From NCBI GenBank assembly GCA_963576735.1, contig OY755184.1, positions 6,510,001 through 6,574,000 of the forward strand: a stretch of 64,000 bases of DNA, in the 5' to 3' direction. Positions 39,001 through 48,136 of the stretch are shown here, in pieces. Source of the DNA: Bedellia somnulentella (taxonomy: Eukaryota; Arthropoda; Insecta; Lepidoptera; Bedelliidae). Made by a program: the position numbers and the translations under genes. Under the pieces are notes generated by a model. The model saw nothing but the letters and a program-made list of their open reading frames with translations, was not told the DNA's origin and made no database searches. Each line of letters starts with the position of its first letter. The first letter of the stretch is position 1.

Positions 39001-42000
39001 CTTGGATTATTCTCGTTGGCGTCGGGATCAACAATTTCTTCTATTTTTCGTTTGCCGGATAAGTTTGTTAATTGTTTATAACACTTTTGGTGGTATCCTT
39101 TTTCCTCAAGATCTTTAGGCAATTGAATTGAAGCAACATCAATAGATCTTCTGGAGGTGTTAGACTGTTGCTTACTCCTAACCTCAATTGCTTCAATGCA
39201 TTTTTTTAAAATTGCGCTTGACAGACATTTTATCCGGTTATCAATAGGATCACCTGGCAAATTACAAATAAAACAATCACTTTCTTGCTCTTTTTCTTGA
39301 ACATTTCTTTTACTTTCACTAGATTTTTCATTCTCCACGAGGTCAGACATGATCGGAGTGCTCGCAACACGTTTTGTTTTTCACGTTGTTTGTTACGCAA
39401 ACACCCTACTCGGGTCCAAGCCGAATACATCCGAATAAAATACGATATTCCCTACAAATTCTAAACATCGTAACAGAACGTCGCTCCGAAAATGTGCGAG
39501 TACGACATGCAGCAATTTTTGTGATTTTTTTAATTGAAAAAAATATTTTTATAGAATAAAAAGAAAAATGCTAAACTATCTAAAACTATCTAAATGCCGT
39601 ATAAAAAAACAACACCTTACATTTCGTTACATGGATTTTGCCTTTTTGATTTTCTCTTTTCAGCTTTTTTCCCCTTTGAACCAACGAAAATGTACGGCAC
39701 ATGAAAAAATATTATCTATGCATAAAATACTTTGAAAATAAATTGATTTCATGTTGTGTCAAATCACCCCCTGGACTACGGAAAGAGAGGGGATTGCAAC
39801 CCTCGATTTTTTCCCCTTGTCGCATGTTTTTTGTACGGCGTTGCGGAATAATGGATTAGGAGCAGTATTGAAATAGTATGACACAGATGCCGTACAAAAT
39901 CAAATGACCAAATTTACCCCGGTTATTGTCGGAAAATAAAAATAAAAATCCGACTTTATGGCGCACCATTTTTTACGGCACTGCGCGTTTTCTTATTATT
40001 TTTAATGGATCTATCGATGATAAGAATGCCGTACAAAAATATGTGACCAAAATGTACTCACTCTACCTGTACTTTCGAATTCTCACCTGCACTCAGTTGG
40101 ACAGCTTACAAGTGACGGCACAGTGCTGAATCTTATTATTTAATGCTCTCATATCGTTCTACATAGGTCACCTGGTGGTTCAAATGACCCATCAATTTTT
40201 CAGCATGGGCCTGTAGTCTATAGACAATCATGATTTTATATCCTATGTAGAGCCTACCCCAAGTTGTCTTTTCTAAGTCATATGTGTAGTTAATTTATAA
40301 TGGTTGTTAATGGTGAGGCAAAACATTTTGAGGATACCCACATGGTTAACTTGTACTTAGTCAACTGACAGTGTATTCATACAACACGATGCCTTCCCCT
40401 ATCTTGTGATTGCATTCTCCAAGCAAAACGTGGGCACTCTGACTTCCAGGTGATAATGTCATGTTATGTTCAGAGGTATTAGTACCTCTGCCAACCCCTT
40501 AGGGAATATACGGCGTGAACATTAGAGTCTTTAATTTCACAATGTCACAATAAATTTATTGCATTGTATACATTCATAAAATGGTCTAACCCTCTAGTAG
40601 CATGTTTTGCATATTTGGCAAAAATATTTAAGGCAAACAAAAATCATTACTGTCATGGCATTATGATATTAATTATTTAATTACTAACCTTATTTTTCAT
40701 TAAACATATAAATATTTGTATAAGTAAATAAAAACGCTTCTGCATATTATCATGAAATTAGACCAATTCGAATAGTTTAGTTTCATGAAAGTGTGCTCAA
40801 AAAGGCAGCTCAAAAGAGCATGTATGAAAAGATTGATGGATGTAGACGAAGCAAGAGAGGTTTGCCAGGATCGTACGAAGTGGCGATCAATAGTCTCTGC
40901 CTACCCCAATGGGAATTAACGGCGTGAGTATATGTATGTATGTATGTATACAAACACTACCTATATCACTTTCAAACAAGATAAGACACCCAGTCCCTCC
41001 CAATTTTAAACAATTATTAATATTAAATATTTTTTACTTTCAGCATTTACTCTACGATGGTAGGACATAAATACAATCTGAAGGAACTTTTGGAAGAGCT
41101 CAGATCATTAGGAGTGAAACACACACATACAGAATTTTGCCAAGGCCGTGTTACTCGGTGGGGCTTAGCTTGGACTTTCCAAGATGTTGACTTATCTATA
41201 ATGGGTATGTATTTTATATTAATTAAATACCGTAAATTCGTAAATTTTTAGAGGCGATGTGAATAGTAATATCAGTAGAGAACAACCATGGGGGTGTGAA
41301 CTTTTAGATCAAAGAGAGAATTTGCAACCTTGCACAGCATGAAGAATAAAAGGGCTCGTATGAAAAGATTGATGAATATAAATTAGGCTCGAGAGGTTTC
41401 GCTGGATCATACAAAGTGTCTGCCACTACTTAGAACTAATAGCGTGAGTATATGTGTGTATCAAGACCAAATACTACTAAGACTACCCGATACGGAAGCT
41501 AAGATGTATGTGTTAAGTAAATAGAAGTGATACATCATCATCATCATCAGCCTGTAGATGTCCACTGCTGGACATAGGCCTCCCCAAAGATCTCCACAAC
41601 GACTGGTCCTGTGCTGAAGTGATACATACTAATATTTAATTCATTCAATTCCAGCTCCTCCTCGTGATAAAACGAGAAAAAAAAACAAACCTTCGACATA
41701 CCAATTACCAACGAGCAACGACACCTCATATGATGTAGACGCCATCATAAAGAAATTGCAAAACATACTTAGAAGTTTAAATATTAATTACAAATTTATA
41801 ATAAAAAGAGGAAATAGTACTGAAATGGATATACTAGCGAAAGCTAATACTTGGTGCAATCAAAGAAAAAAGAGAAGGATGTTAAAAATGTTAAATGAAA
41901 CTTCTAAAAAGCCTAAGTTAGATATTAATAGTGCCAGTTCTTCAGTTGAAGAAACAAGCACAGATGCACCTTCTACGTCAAATCCAACTGAAAACACATC

Positions 42001-42307
42001 ACCCGAGTGTACAAATAGTCCTGTTGAAGAACAAGATGTTATAAAGACACATTGTGATAGTAGTCATACCAAAGAACATTATAATAAATCATCAGAAGAT
42101 AAAAATAGTTGTATTGAAAAGCATGAGAATGGACAGCCACCATGTGAAAATACTAATGAAGAAAACGACTCAGTAGTTGTATATGCAAGATTCAAAGTGT
42201 ATAAAGTAGATAATAAGTTTATGTTAGAGACCCTATTCAAAGCTGGATCCGCTGGCAAAGAAGGATTACATCAAATAGTTCAGTATGTTAAAAACAATTG
42301 GAAATAA
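30088..42307 (+). CDS. METTL16: U6 snRNA / MAT mRNA N6-adenosine methyltransferase METTL16, 7 exons
   Basis: SAM-dependent m6A writer for U6 snRNA and, in animals studied, S-adenosylmethionine synthetase transcripts. Exons: 30088-30192, 30378-30591, 31209-31355, 31858-31993, 32385-32501, 41044-41204, 41655-42307; 1,533 nt, 510 residues (human 562), all junctions in phase and GT-AG. The N-terminus (MSLNKFMHPRN, then FKDPVALRTLT) matches the RNA-binding start of the family. The SAM motif GIDIGTGACAIYP spans the exon 2-3 junction. The catalytic NPPF tetrapeptide is at residues 183-186, almost the human position. TEFCQGRVTRWGLAWTF follows in exon 6. Exon 7 carries a Ser/Glu-rich low-complexity stretch, then a conserved-looking C-terminus (VYARFKVYKV to the stop) that may correspond to the vertebrate VCR region. 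An in-frame ATG 17 codons upstream (30037) is possible, but the chosen start matches family N-termini. A polyA signal AATAAA lies at 42430. Intron 5 (8.5 kb) hosts an Academ-like transposon. Confidence 0.94.
31513..31592 (+). mobile_element. tRNA-like SINE head
   Basis: GTAGCTCAATTGGCAGAGCG and GCGGGTTTGATCCCCGCC (A and B boxes), then TGTCGAAATTTTTCTTTTC, shared with 14095-14310 and 62590-62650. It lies in METTL16 intron 3. A weaker antisense tRNA-like scrap is at about 31735-31800. Confidence 0.65.
32698..33160 (+). repeat. Left terminal inverted repeat of the Academ-like element
   Basis: 463 bp, pairing with 39760-40220. The match ends at GGGGGTGATTTG. Confidence 0.92.
33914..39350 (-). 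pseudogene. Academ-like transposon protein with XPG/FEN1-like nuclease, broken by a MITE
   Basis: Three exons: 39350-39001, 38759-34080, 33996-33914, with GT-AG junctions in phase. Exon 1 has a Cys cluster (CFICNLPGD, later YHQKCYKQL). Exon 2 opens with another CxxC (CVFCAQ). The C-terminal third holds IIDGFFYLYTL, MIFDTYPTPSIKD, then HEEADTKIVYH, KCSDTDILVILL and FHAFTGCDFNPAF. These resemble the acidic XPG-I residues and the GCD-type loop before the helix-hairpin of FEN1/XPG nucleases. A 388-bp MITE with TTT TSD sits at 34380-34767. Without the MITE and one TSD copy the frame is continuous, about 1,573 residues. With it, translation stops at 34745 and about 130 residues are lost, including an HLKRSTYIAQIW motif and an acidic tail. 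Confidence 0.8.
34380..34767. mobile_element. 388-bp MITE nested in the Academ-like gene
   Basis: Perfect 23-bp TIRs (GGGGTTGTCCATTAATCACG...) at 34380-34402 and 34745-34767, TTT on both sides, and runs of G inside (GGGGGGGAGGGG). The stop codon created in the host frame lies in its TIR (TCACGTGA). Confidence 0.9.
39760..40220 (-). repeat. Right terminal inverted repeat of the Academ-like element
   Basis: 461 bp, inverse of 32698-33160 with only scattered changes. Confidence 0.92.
40258..40524 (+). mobile_element. tRNA-type SINE, head-truncated copy
   Basis: Same body as 1073-1430 without the tRNA head: TTGTCTTTTCTAAG...GTACCTCTGCCAACCCC...GGCGTGAAC. It lies in METTL16 intron 5, 35 bp after the Academ-like element. 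Confidence 0.85.
40815..40965 (+). pseudogene. 3' end of an RTE-like LINE
   Basis: The frame reads KRLMDVDEAREVCQDRTKW then RSIVSAYPNGN and stop, a typical C-terminus of RTE-type LINE polyproteins. It then has GGCGTGAGTATATGTATGTA. A diverged second copy is at about 41335-41465. Both lie in METTL16 introns. Confidence 0.65.
41534..41625 (-). pseudogene. 3' scrap of another LINE with (GAT)n tail
   Basis: On the minus strand: CCTATGTCCAGCAGTGGACA (EAYVQQWTST) followed by a (GATGAT)n tail, a piece common in insect genomes. It lies in METTL16 intron 6. Confidence 0.65.
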
Positions 42308-42777
42308 AGCTTAAAGTAAATTATAAGTTTTTGATACTATAACCAACCTAGCTATAAATCTCCTGTATATAGTCAATTCGCTTAGATAGTATAAGAATCG
42401 GTACACCCGCACGCACTTTTGAATATTGTAATAAAGTACAAAAAAAATACAGACAAACTATGTGTAAGAGGCAAAATATAAGTATGAGACATAAACTAAA
42501 ATTAGAGAATAAATATTCTTCATTACTCGAAGTAACGGAATCATTACCACCTGTACCAAATCCATACAAAAATATTGATTTACCTTATTCGCCAAATTTG
42601 CCATCATCCTGTGATGTTCTGCGGCACGCTAAAAGAGCGACTATCTAAACGAATAAACTACAACTCAATATTGAATCAGTTTTAGATAATTTCATGACAG
42701 TATTATCCTCAGTCATCTTGGTGATTCATAAATTATTATCCTCTCCTGCTCTTAAACACAATTCTATATACATATTG

Positions 42778-42842
42778 CTGTGTAGTGTCAGTTTGAAATA
42801 GCGCTTCCCCATTCCCTCCCGTGGGTGTTTGTAAAAGGCGAC
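42778..42842 (+). mobile_element. Family A retroposon, 5' fragment
   Basis: CTGTGTAGTGTCAGTTTGAA to GTAAAAGGCGAC, cut off where mariner-related sequence begins. Confidence 0.7.
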
Positions 42843-43019
42843 ATGGGTACGAGGGGCATGCCAATAGAAGTTAGATACTGTTTTCTCATTAAATTGACAC
42901 TGGCAAGCTATACACCATATAGGCTGGTTTTTTATTGACATATTTGAATAGAGAACACACTTTTTTTATTTATTTTTTATTTGAATGAGCATCATTTTTC
43001 CGAGAATCTGGCGGGAGTT

Positions 43020-45400
43020 CACTTGCAACAATGGAGCTCAGTCGACGTGATTTTCGCGCTATGATTTATTATGACTTTAAAAAAGGTCTAGCCTCAATTC
43101 GCTGGGTGCGCGACGGCAGCGCCAACTAGCGTTCACAATTTATGGCGGACATTGATATGTCAAATGGGCGGCTGTATACAAACAAATAATTTCAAGAAAG
43201 TATCGTAATTTATATATATTCTATTTGATCATGTAAATCTATAGCGTCGATAATAACGCTGATGTTTTGTATTACCCGTCTAGAGTGACAATAAATAAAT
43301 TACAGATAGTATACACGGACTTTCTCATCGCTTACTTCACGAGAAGTAAGTAAGTACAGAAATAAATAAATGTAATCGAATAATACATTTTATAAATATT
43401 ACAGATTGTAATTTATGACTGTATTGTTGTAAGTAATAAACTCTTTTTATGTATTTTCAGTCAAATATGGCCAAATTAATTATAAAAACTGGATTCCAAG
43501 CAATAACACACGACATCACTTTCTAACTGCAAACGAAAATAAAGGGAAGAAAATTAGTTTTAGCTCAACATGTGCAAGATGTGAAAGAAGTTAAATCTGA
43601 AAATAATAATAAAGAGATTCTGCCAAAGCGTTCTTTTACTGGTACAATCATAATAAATCTATAAAAATTATGAAGTTAAGTTAATACTGTTGTTGATTAT
43701 CTGTTAAAGTATATTGTTCTGTTCTATTATTGTGTTCTTAAATAAAAGTAAATTGTGTTATATATTTTGTTTTATTGAGTTCTGCAAATTTACTAATACA
43801 CAACAAATATGCAAAATATCGTCTGTATGGCAAACACGTCTTAATAAAGCGATACCGATGTAAGTAGCATCTGTCTCATCTCTTGAAAATTCCCTTTTAT
43901 CATTTAGAAAAGGTGGCATAACGATTCCTATTTCTTTTCCATTTTCATTTAAATTTTCTTTATTTGTGGAAGTCTTGTCAGCCAAAACAATGTCTCCATT
44001 TTCTAAATACCTAATCAACTAATCCTGATTCAACTGTTATTTGAGCATAGCTTTTCATTCCACCGGCCACTTTTGATAAAAAGGAAATAAAATAAAGCCT
44101 CCGGGTGTAATACCTATAAGCACCTTTGCAGTAAATCCTTTCTTGTAGCACCACACACGATTATCAACTGTAGATGGTATTTCTAATTAAAACTCTGTAC
44201 CATAAATAATGGCTCTAGTGTTACTGTAATTTGGATGAAAGCAAGCCGGCATTTGTAAGCAAGGTTGCTCGATGAGCAAAAGTCTTTACAATAGTATTAC
44301 ATCCTTGGTGCTTGGTTTTTTTTGCCAAACTTGACAATCTTCAAATTGCTTGATATTTCAGTTTGAACTTCAGAATCACATATATCTTTGCCAATATGTG
44401 CATAAATATTGCAGATGAATGTTTTTCCTTCATTTCCGACACGCGAAAATATATTAACTTGGCATTATTTGTAAATTTTAGTACTATGAATATTTTCCAT
44501 CACTTCAATTACACTTGATTAGCCGCCGAATGTTCTTTTTTTTTGCCACAGTGCGCGCTGTGATCGATTCGAGTTTCCCCACCCCCTACTTTGCACCCAG
44601 CGAATAATGTTTTGAACTTTTGGCTTCTACTTTTGGTGAGTCTGCTTCACGACCACCTTTCTCTCCGTAAACGTTGTTCGAGATTGCCGCACAAACTTAC
44701 CGATGAGCAGAAAGACCGTCGGGTGGATTGGTGCCTATTCATGAATGACGGTATAGATAAATTCAACGGAGGCGAGAAAAAAAACGTATATGATATACTG
44801 ACTGGTGACGAAACATGGCTATATAACTATGATCCCGAATTAAAGCGACAGTCGACTGTATGGTGCTTTGAAAACGAGCCAACTCCAACGAAATGTCGCC
44901 GTGCACGAAGCACACAGAAACAAATGGTCGCCTCGTTTTTCTGCAAAACGGGTCATATTGCTACTGTTGTGCTAGAGAATGAAAGAACGGTGAACTCCGA
45001 ATGGTATGTGACAGTTTGTGCTCCAACAGTAATATCAGCTTGGTGTGACAAGCGACCGAAGTCAGGAATCCGGCACCTTCTCTGGCACCACGACAATGCG
45101 GCGCCGCACACGTCTGCCAGAACACTAGACTTTTTCAACTCGAAAAATGTGTCAATTCTCCCTCACCCGCCAAATTCCCCTGACCTAGCGCCTTGTGATT
45201 TTTACTTGTTTCCAAAAATCAAAGAAAAACTAAAGGGGAAGAGGTTTGAAAGCAAATAAGATGCGCTGGTTGGTTCACAAGCCACATATTTTGACTAAGG
45301 TGTAGAGTTTGTGAAGTTAGGCCTTGTAGAGTTAGGGCGTGTAGTGTTAGAAGCTTGGCTCTACATGAGATCTGATAACTTTTTGACAGTGCGAGTCATA
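43020..45400 (+). pseudogene. mariner transposase, split and internally deleted
   Basis: The N-terminus MELSRRDFRAMIYYDFKKG begins at about 43031 and is interrupted at about 43095 by a 1.5-kb element. The rest resumes after 44605 (LLHDHLSLRKRCSRLPHKL) with roughly 60 residues missing. The DD34D catalytic set is visible: ILTGDETWLY, WHHDNAAPHTS and NSPDLAPCDFYLF. A TAA at 45257 and frame noise end it. Cut-and-paste transposase of the Tc1/mariner superfamily; clearly dead. The outer TIRs could not be fixed. Confidence 0.85.
43097..44605 (-). mobile_element. Inserted TIR element with decayed DDE_4-type transposase
   Basis: Short TIRs ATTCGCTGGGTGC / GCACCCAGCGAAT at the ends. The minus strand encodes broken pieces: IEIPSTVDNRVWCYKKG, FTAKVLIGITPGGFI, then YLENGDIVLADK and MPPFLNDKREFS (43758-44018). 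The order matches DDE_4 (IS5/ISL2EU/Harbinger-like) transposases around the second and third catalytic acids. Many stops. Confidence 0.6.
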
Positions 45401-46354
45401 TGGGCTCGTCTTGGCAACATTTTACATGAAAATGTTTTTGGTGGGATTTCATTTCTTTTTGTAAGTTGTTTGTAACATTTTTTTTTTTATAACAAGGAGT
45501 ACCCATACGTATATATATCTGCGGGCACCAAGTTTTAGATTATTATTAGATTAGACCTCTAGCGTCATAAAAATTTAATCTTTTAAAATTACAAGTCTCA
45601 TACAAACTCCCATCCCTTAGTTTAAGGGGTTGGAGGATGAAAGTTACAAGTTTTATATTTTTTTTGTTGTTTGTGTGCTAATACTAGCTTACATACAAAA
45701 TTTCAGCTTTCTAGGACATTAGGAAATACCTTAATAATTTTGATGATCATCAGTGAGTCAGTGACGAAATCAGCGTTTTTTAGATATAAATAAAATCTGA
45801 AGTATAAAAGCTAATGTAATTAAAACTTAATATGTTCAATAAGTCCGCTATTGACAATATATCCCGAAAATTTTGTTGATCTAGCATAATCCAAACCCAA
45901 GTTATGAGGGTTCAAAAAAACGACGAAGCGCTTCGAGAAAAGGTAGGTAGTCCCCGTGCGCTTCGCTTGGCTCGTCTTGGCGGGGGCACTACCGTGATAC
46001 CCCAGATACCGCCTATAAAAAAAAAAGTAAGCTTGTTTAGGGCAGAGACCTTGTTTATGTTATCGTGCTTTAAAAATAGGTAAATAAGTAGTTTTGGGCT
46101 GCAGTTATCGAAGCGAGTAAAAAGCCCCAGATGAATCACTTCGCAGTGGCGTATCAAAGACAACTCGGAATATATTTACAGTTTATGAACCTTATTAGAT
46201 TTACAATAGAAGATATGCTGTTATTTATACATTTTACCTGTGTTTTTGATTTAATCCTCAACATAACTTTCAACAACAAAAAACAACGGTGTTGCCCACT
46301 TCAAAATCTCAATAATCCTATAGAAGTAAGAATTCATCATGTGAATAAGATAAT

Positions 46355-46786
46355 GAGAGGTTTTCCTTTTTTTCTTCTTCCCTGTTCTCAGGATAGATGG
46401 CGCCAGACTTGCTATGTTACTGGTAGGAACGGAACGTCACACCGTTTTTCACACTTGAATGTAATGATATCGTAAAATGGAACGTACATAAAAACGTTCT
46501 GATTTGAAAGTCTAAATAAATATCAGTTTAAGCCAAGATAGCTTAAAAGTAAATAAACAAAGACGGTATTTATATTTAACATTATTTTTGTTGTTTTTAC
46601 TCGCCAAAAAGTTACTCTATGGTGATGTGACACATGTTTTTAAAGTTGACATTGGCGAAGTTATTGTGGCAACACGATTAAGGCCACGAAGAAAAAGTTT
46701 AACTAAGTAACGTAGTTACATCAACGCCATCTACAGAGCTCTAGGAAACTATGTTGTTTTTTTATTTCTCAAAAAGAAAACCTCCC
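46355..46786. mobile_element. Element E, copy 1 (TIR element, AT target duplication)
   Basis: 432 bp, ends GAGAGGTTTTCC / GAAAACCTCCC. The sister arm of the foldback shows the empty site, which implies a 2-bp AT duplication. Copy 2 is at 51508-51943. Confidence 0.85.
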
Positions 46787-47205
46787 ATTACTATGAACAA
46801 GGAAAGTATTCGGAACTAATCTAGATAAGAAATCTTTTTTTTTTAATTTTTTAGATGACAGGAACTTTGATTGTTAATTAAAACTATGTTGAATTTGACT
46901 AAGGTAACGTGTATTAAAATTATAATGAACATTTGATTAAAAGAGTTGTTTTATTTTAACAAAAATATTATTGATCTATTACCCTATTAGAATGATTTCC
47001 AAACTACGTTTTTATTCCCACCGAGTAGCCATGGTACAGATTTTGGTGATTTTGATTACACGTTACCTTAGTCAAATTCAACATAGTAACATAGTTTAAA
47101 TCAACAATCAATGTAACTGTCTTTTAAACAATATATTTTTTAATTGGTTCCGAATACTTTCCTTGTTCATAGTAATTATCTTATTCACATGATGAATTCT
47201 TACTT

Positions 47206-47460
47206 ACATACATACATACATATACTCACGACTATAAATCCCTAGAATGGGTAGCCAGAGCTAAGGAATCAGAAATTCCTCAGCCACTTTTGGAAGTTGT
47301 GTGGGGAAAAGATGGTGAAATAAAGGTTGTTGGTGATGGGTCTCCAACCGCATCGCCCAAAAATCCCTCAAAAGCCCAAAAACCGTTAGTCGCCTCTTAC
47401 GTACACCCACCGGAAGAAATGGGGTAGTGCTATTCTTAGCCGACACTACACAGCAATACC
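47206..47460 (-). mobile_element. Family A retroposon, full length with exact 12-bp TSD
   Basis: GAATTCTTACTT is present at 47194-47205 and 47461-47472 and only once in the other arm of the foldback. 255 bp, minus orientation, tail (TGTA)n at the left edge. Confidence 0.93.
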
Positions 47461-48011
47461 GAATTCTTACTTCTATAGGATTATTGAGATTTTGAAGTAG
47501 GCAACACTGTTGTTGAAGGTTATGTTTAGAATTAAATCAAAAACACAGGTAAAACGTATAAATAACAGCACATCTTTTATTGTAAATCTAATAAGGTTCA
47601 TAAACTGTAAATATATTCCGAGTTTTCATTGATACGCCACTGCGAAGTGATTCATCTGGGGCTTTTTACTCCCTTCGATAACTGTAGCCCAAAAATTCGC
47701 ATCTTACCATTTTTACAGCACAAACACATTAACAAGGTCTCTGTCCTAAACAAAATCACAACCTACGAGTCCAAAATATGATTTTTTGCACGTATTTGAA
47801 CAAAATAATCTTAAATCATCAAAGGTAAACAAAGAGCTTATTATTCTGACGAATTTTCTACAAACTGTCACTCTTGACAAAACAGGTTACACCGTAAGGG
47901 ACAAAAAATCACAGTACTAACTCTTTCTATCTTTAAGAGTTTTATAATTAGCTATCCTTTTCTTGCTCGTCGTGACGTATTCTTTATCTCTCTAGTTGTG
48001 TATGCTCTAAG

Positions 48012-48130
48012 TTGGCCGGTAAGGGCATCGCTGTCATCGATATTAGTATTGCAAGTAAATAAAAAAAACCCATTATAAGGGGAATAATTTTAAATCATAC
48101 AGGCTAATTTATGTATGTATTGAAATGTCT
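48012..48130 (+). repeat. Dispersed repeat B, copy 2
   Basis: Matches 2470-2589. Just before it, 47957-48011 (CTCTCTAGTTGTGTATGCTC) matches the inverse of 63955-64000. Confidence 0.75.
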
Positions 48131-48136
48131 TATTTT

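Larger units (their letters stand above)
32698..40220. mobile_element. 7.5-kb TIR DNA transposon, Academ (AcademX)-like, in METTL16 intron 5
   Basis: TIRs of 463 and 461 bp (TAGACTACAGGCCCATGCTG...) are almost identical. A 3-bp TAG flanks both ends (32695-32697, 40221-40223). The single three-exon gene on the minus strand encodes a large protein with Cys clusters and an XPG/FEN1-like nuclease signature. A 3-bp TSD plus an XPG-like nuclease plus Cys-rich N-terminus fits the described Academ superfamily (AcademX group); this assignment is inference. No DDE triad or helicase motif was seen. Confidence 0.8.
46033..47753. mobile_element. Long foldback element with two nested insertions
   Basis: The arms pair almost end to end: 46033-46354 plus 46787 to about 46980, against about 47053-47193 plus 47461-47753. 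The outer end is GTTTAGGGCAGAGACC; the inner part is TTGACTAAGGTAACGTGTA. Without its two insertions it is about 1 kb with a ~70 bp centre. Element E (46355-46786) interrupts the left arm and a family A retroposon (47206-47460) the right arm. Confidence 0.8.

Noticed and set aside
42846..42870. Left TIR of the mariner at TACGAGGGGCATGCC
   Set aside because: Plausible start, but no matching inverted end was found on the right side near 45400-45500, so no boundary was assigned.
46131..46475. 114-residue open frame
   Set aside because: Crosses from the foldback arm into element E; not a real gene.
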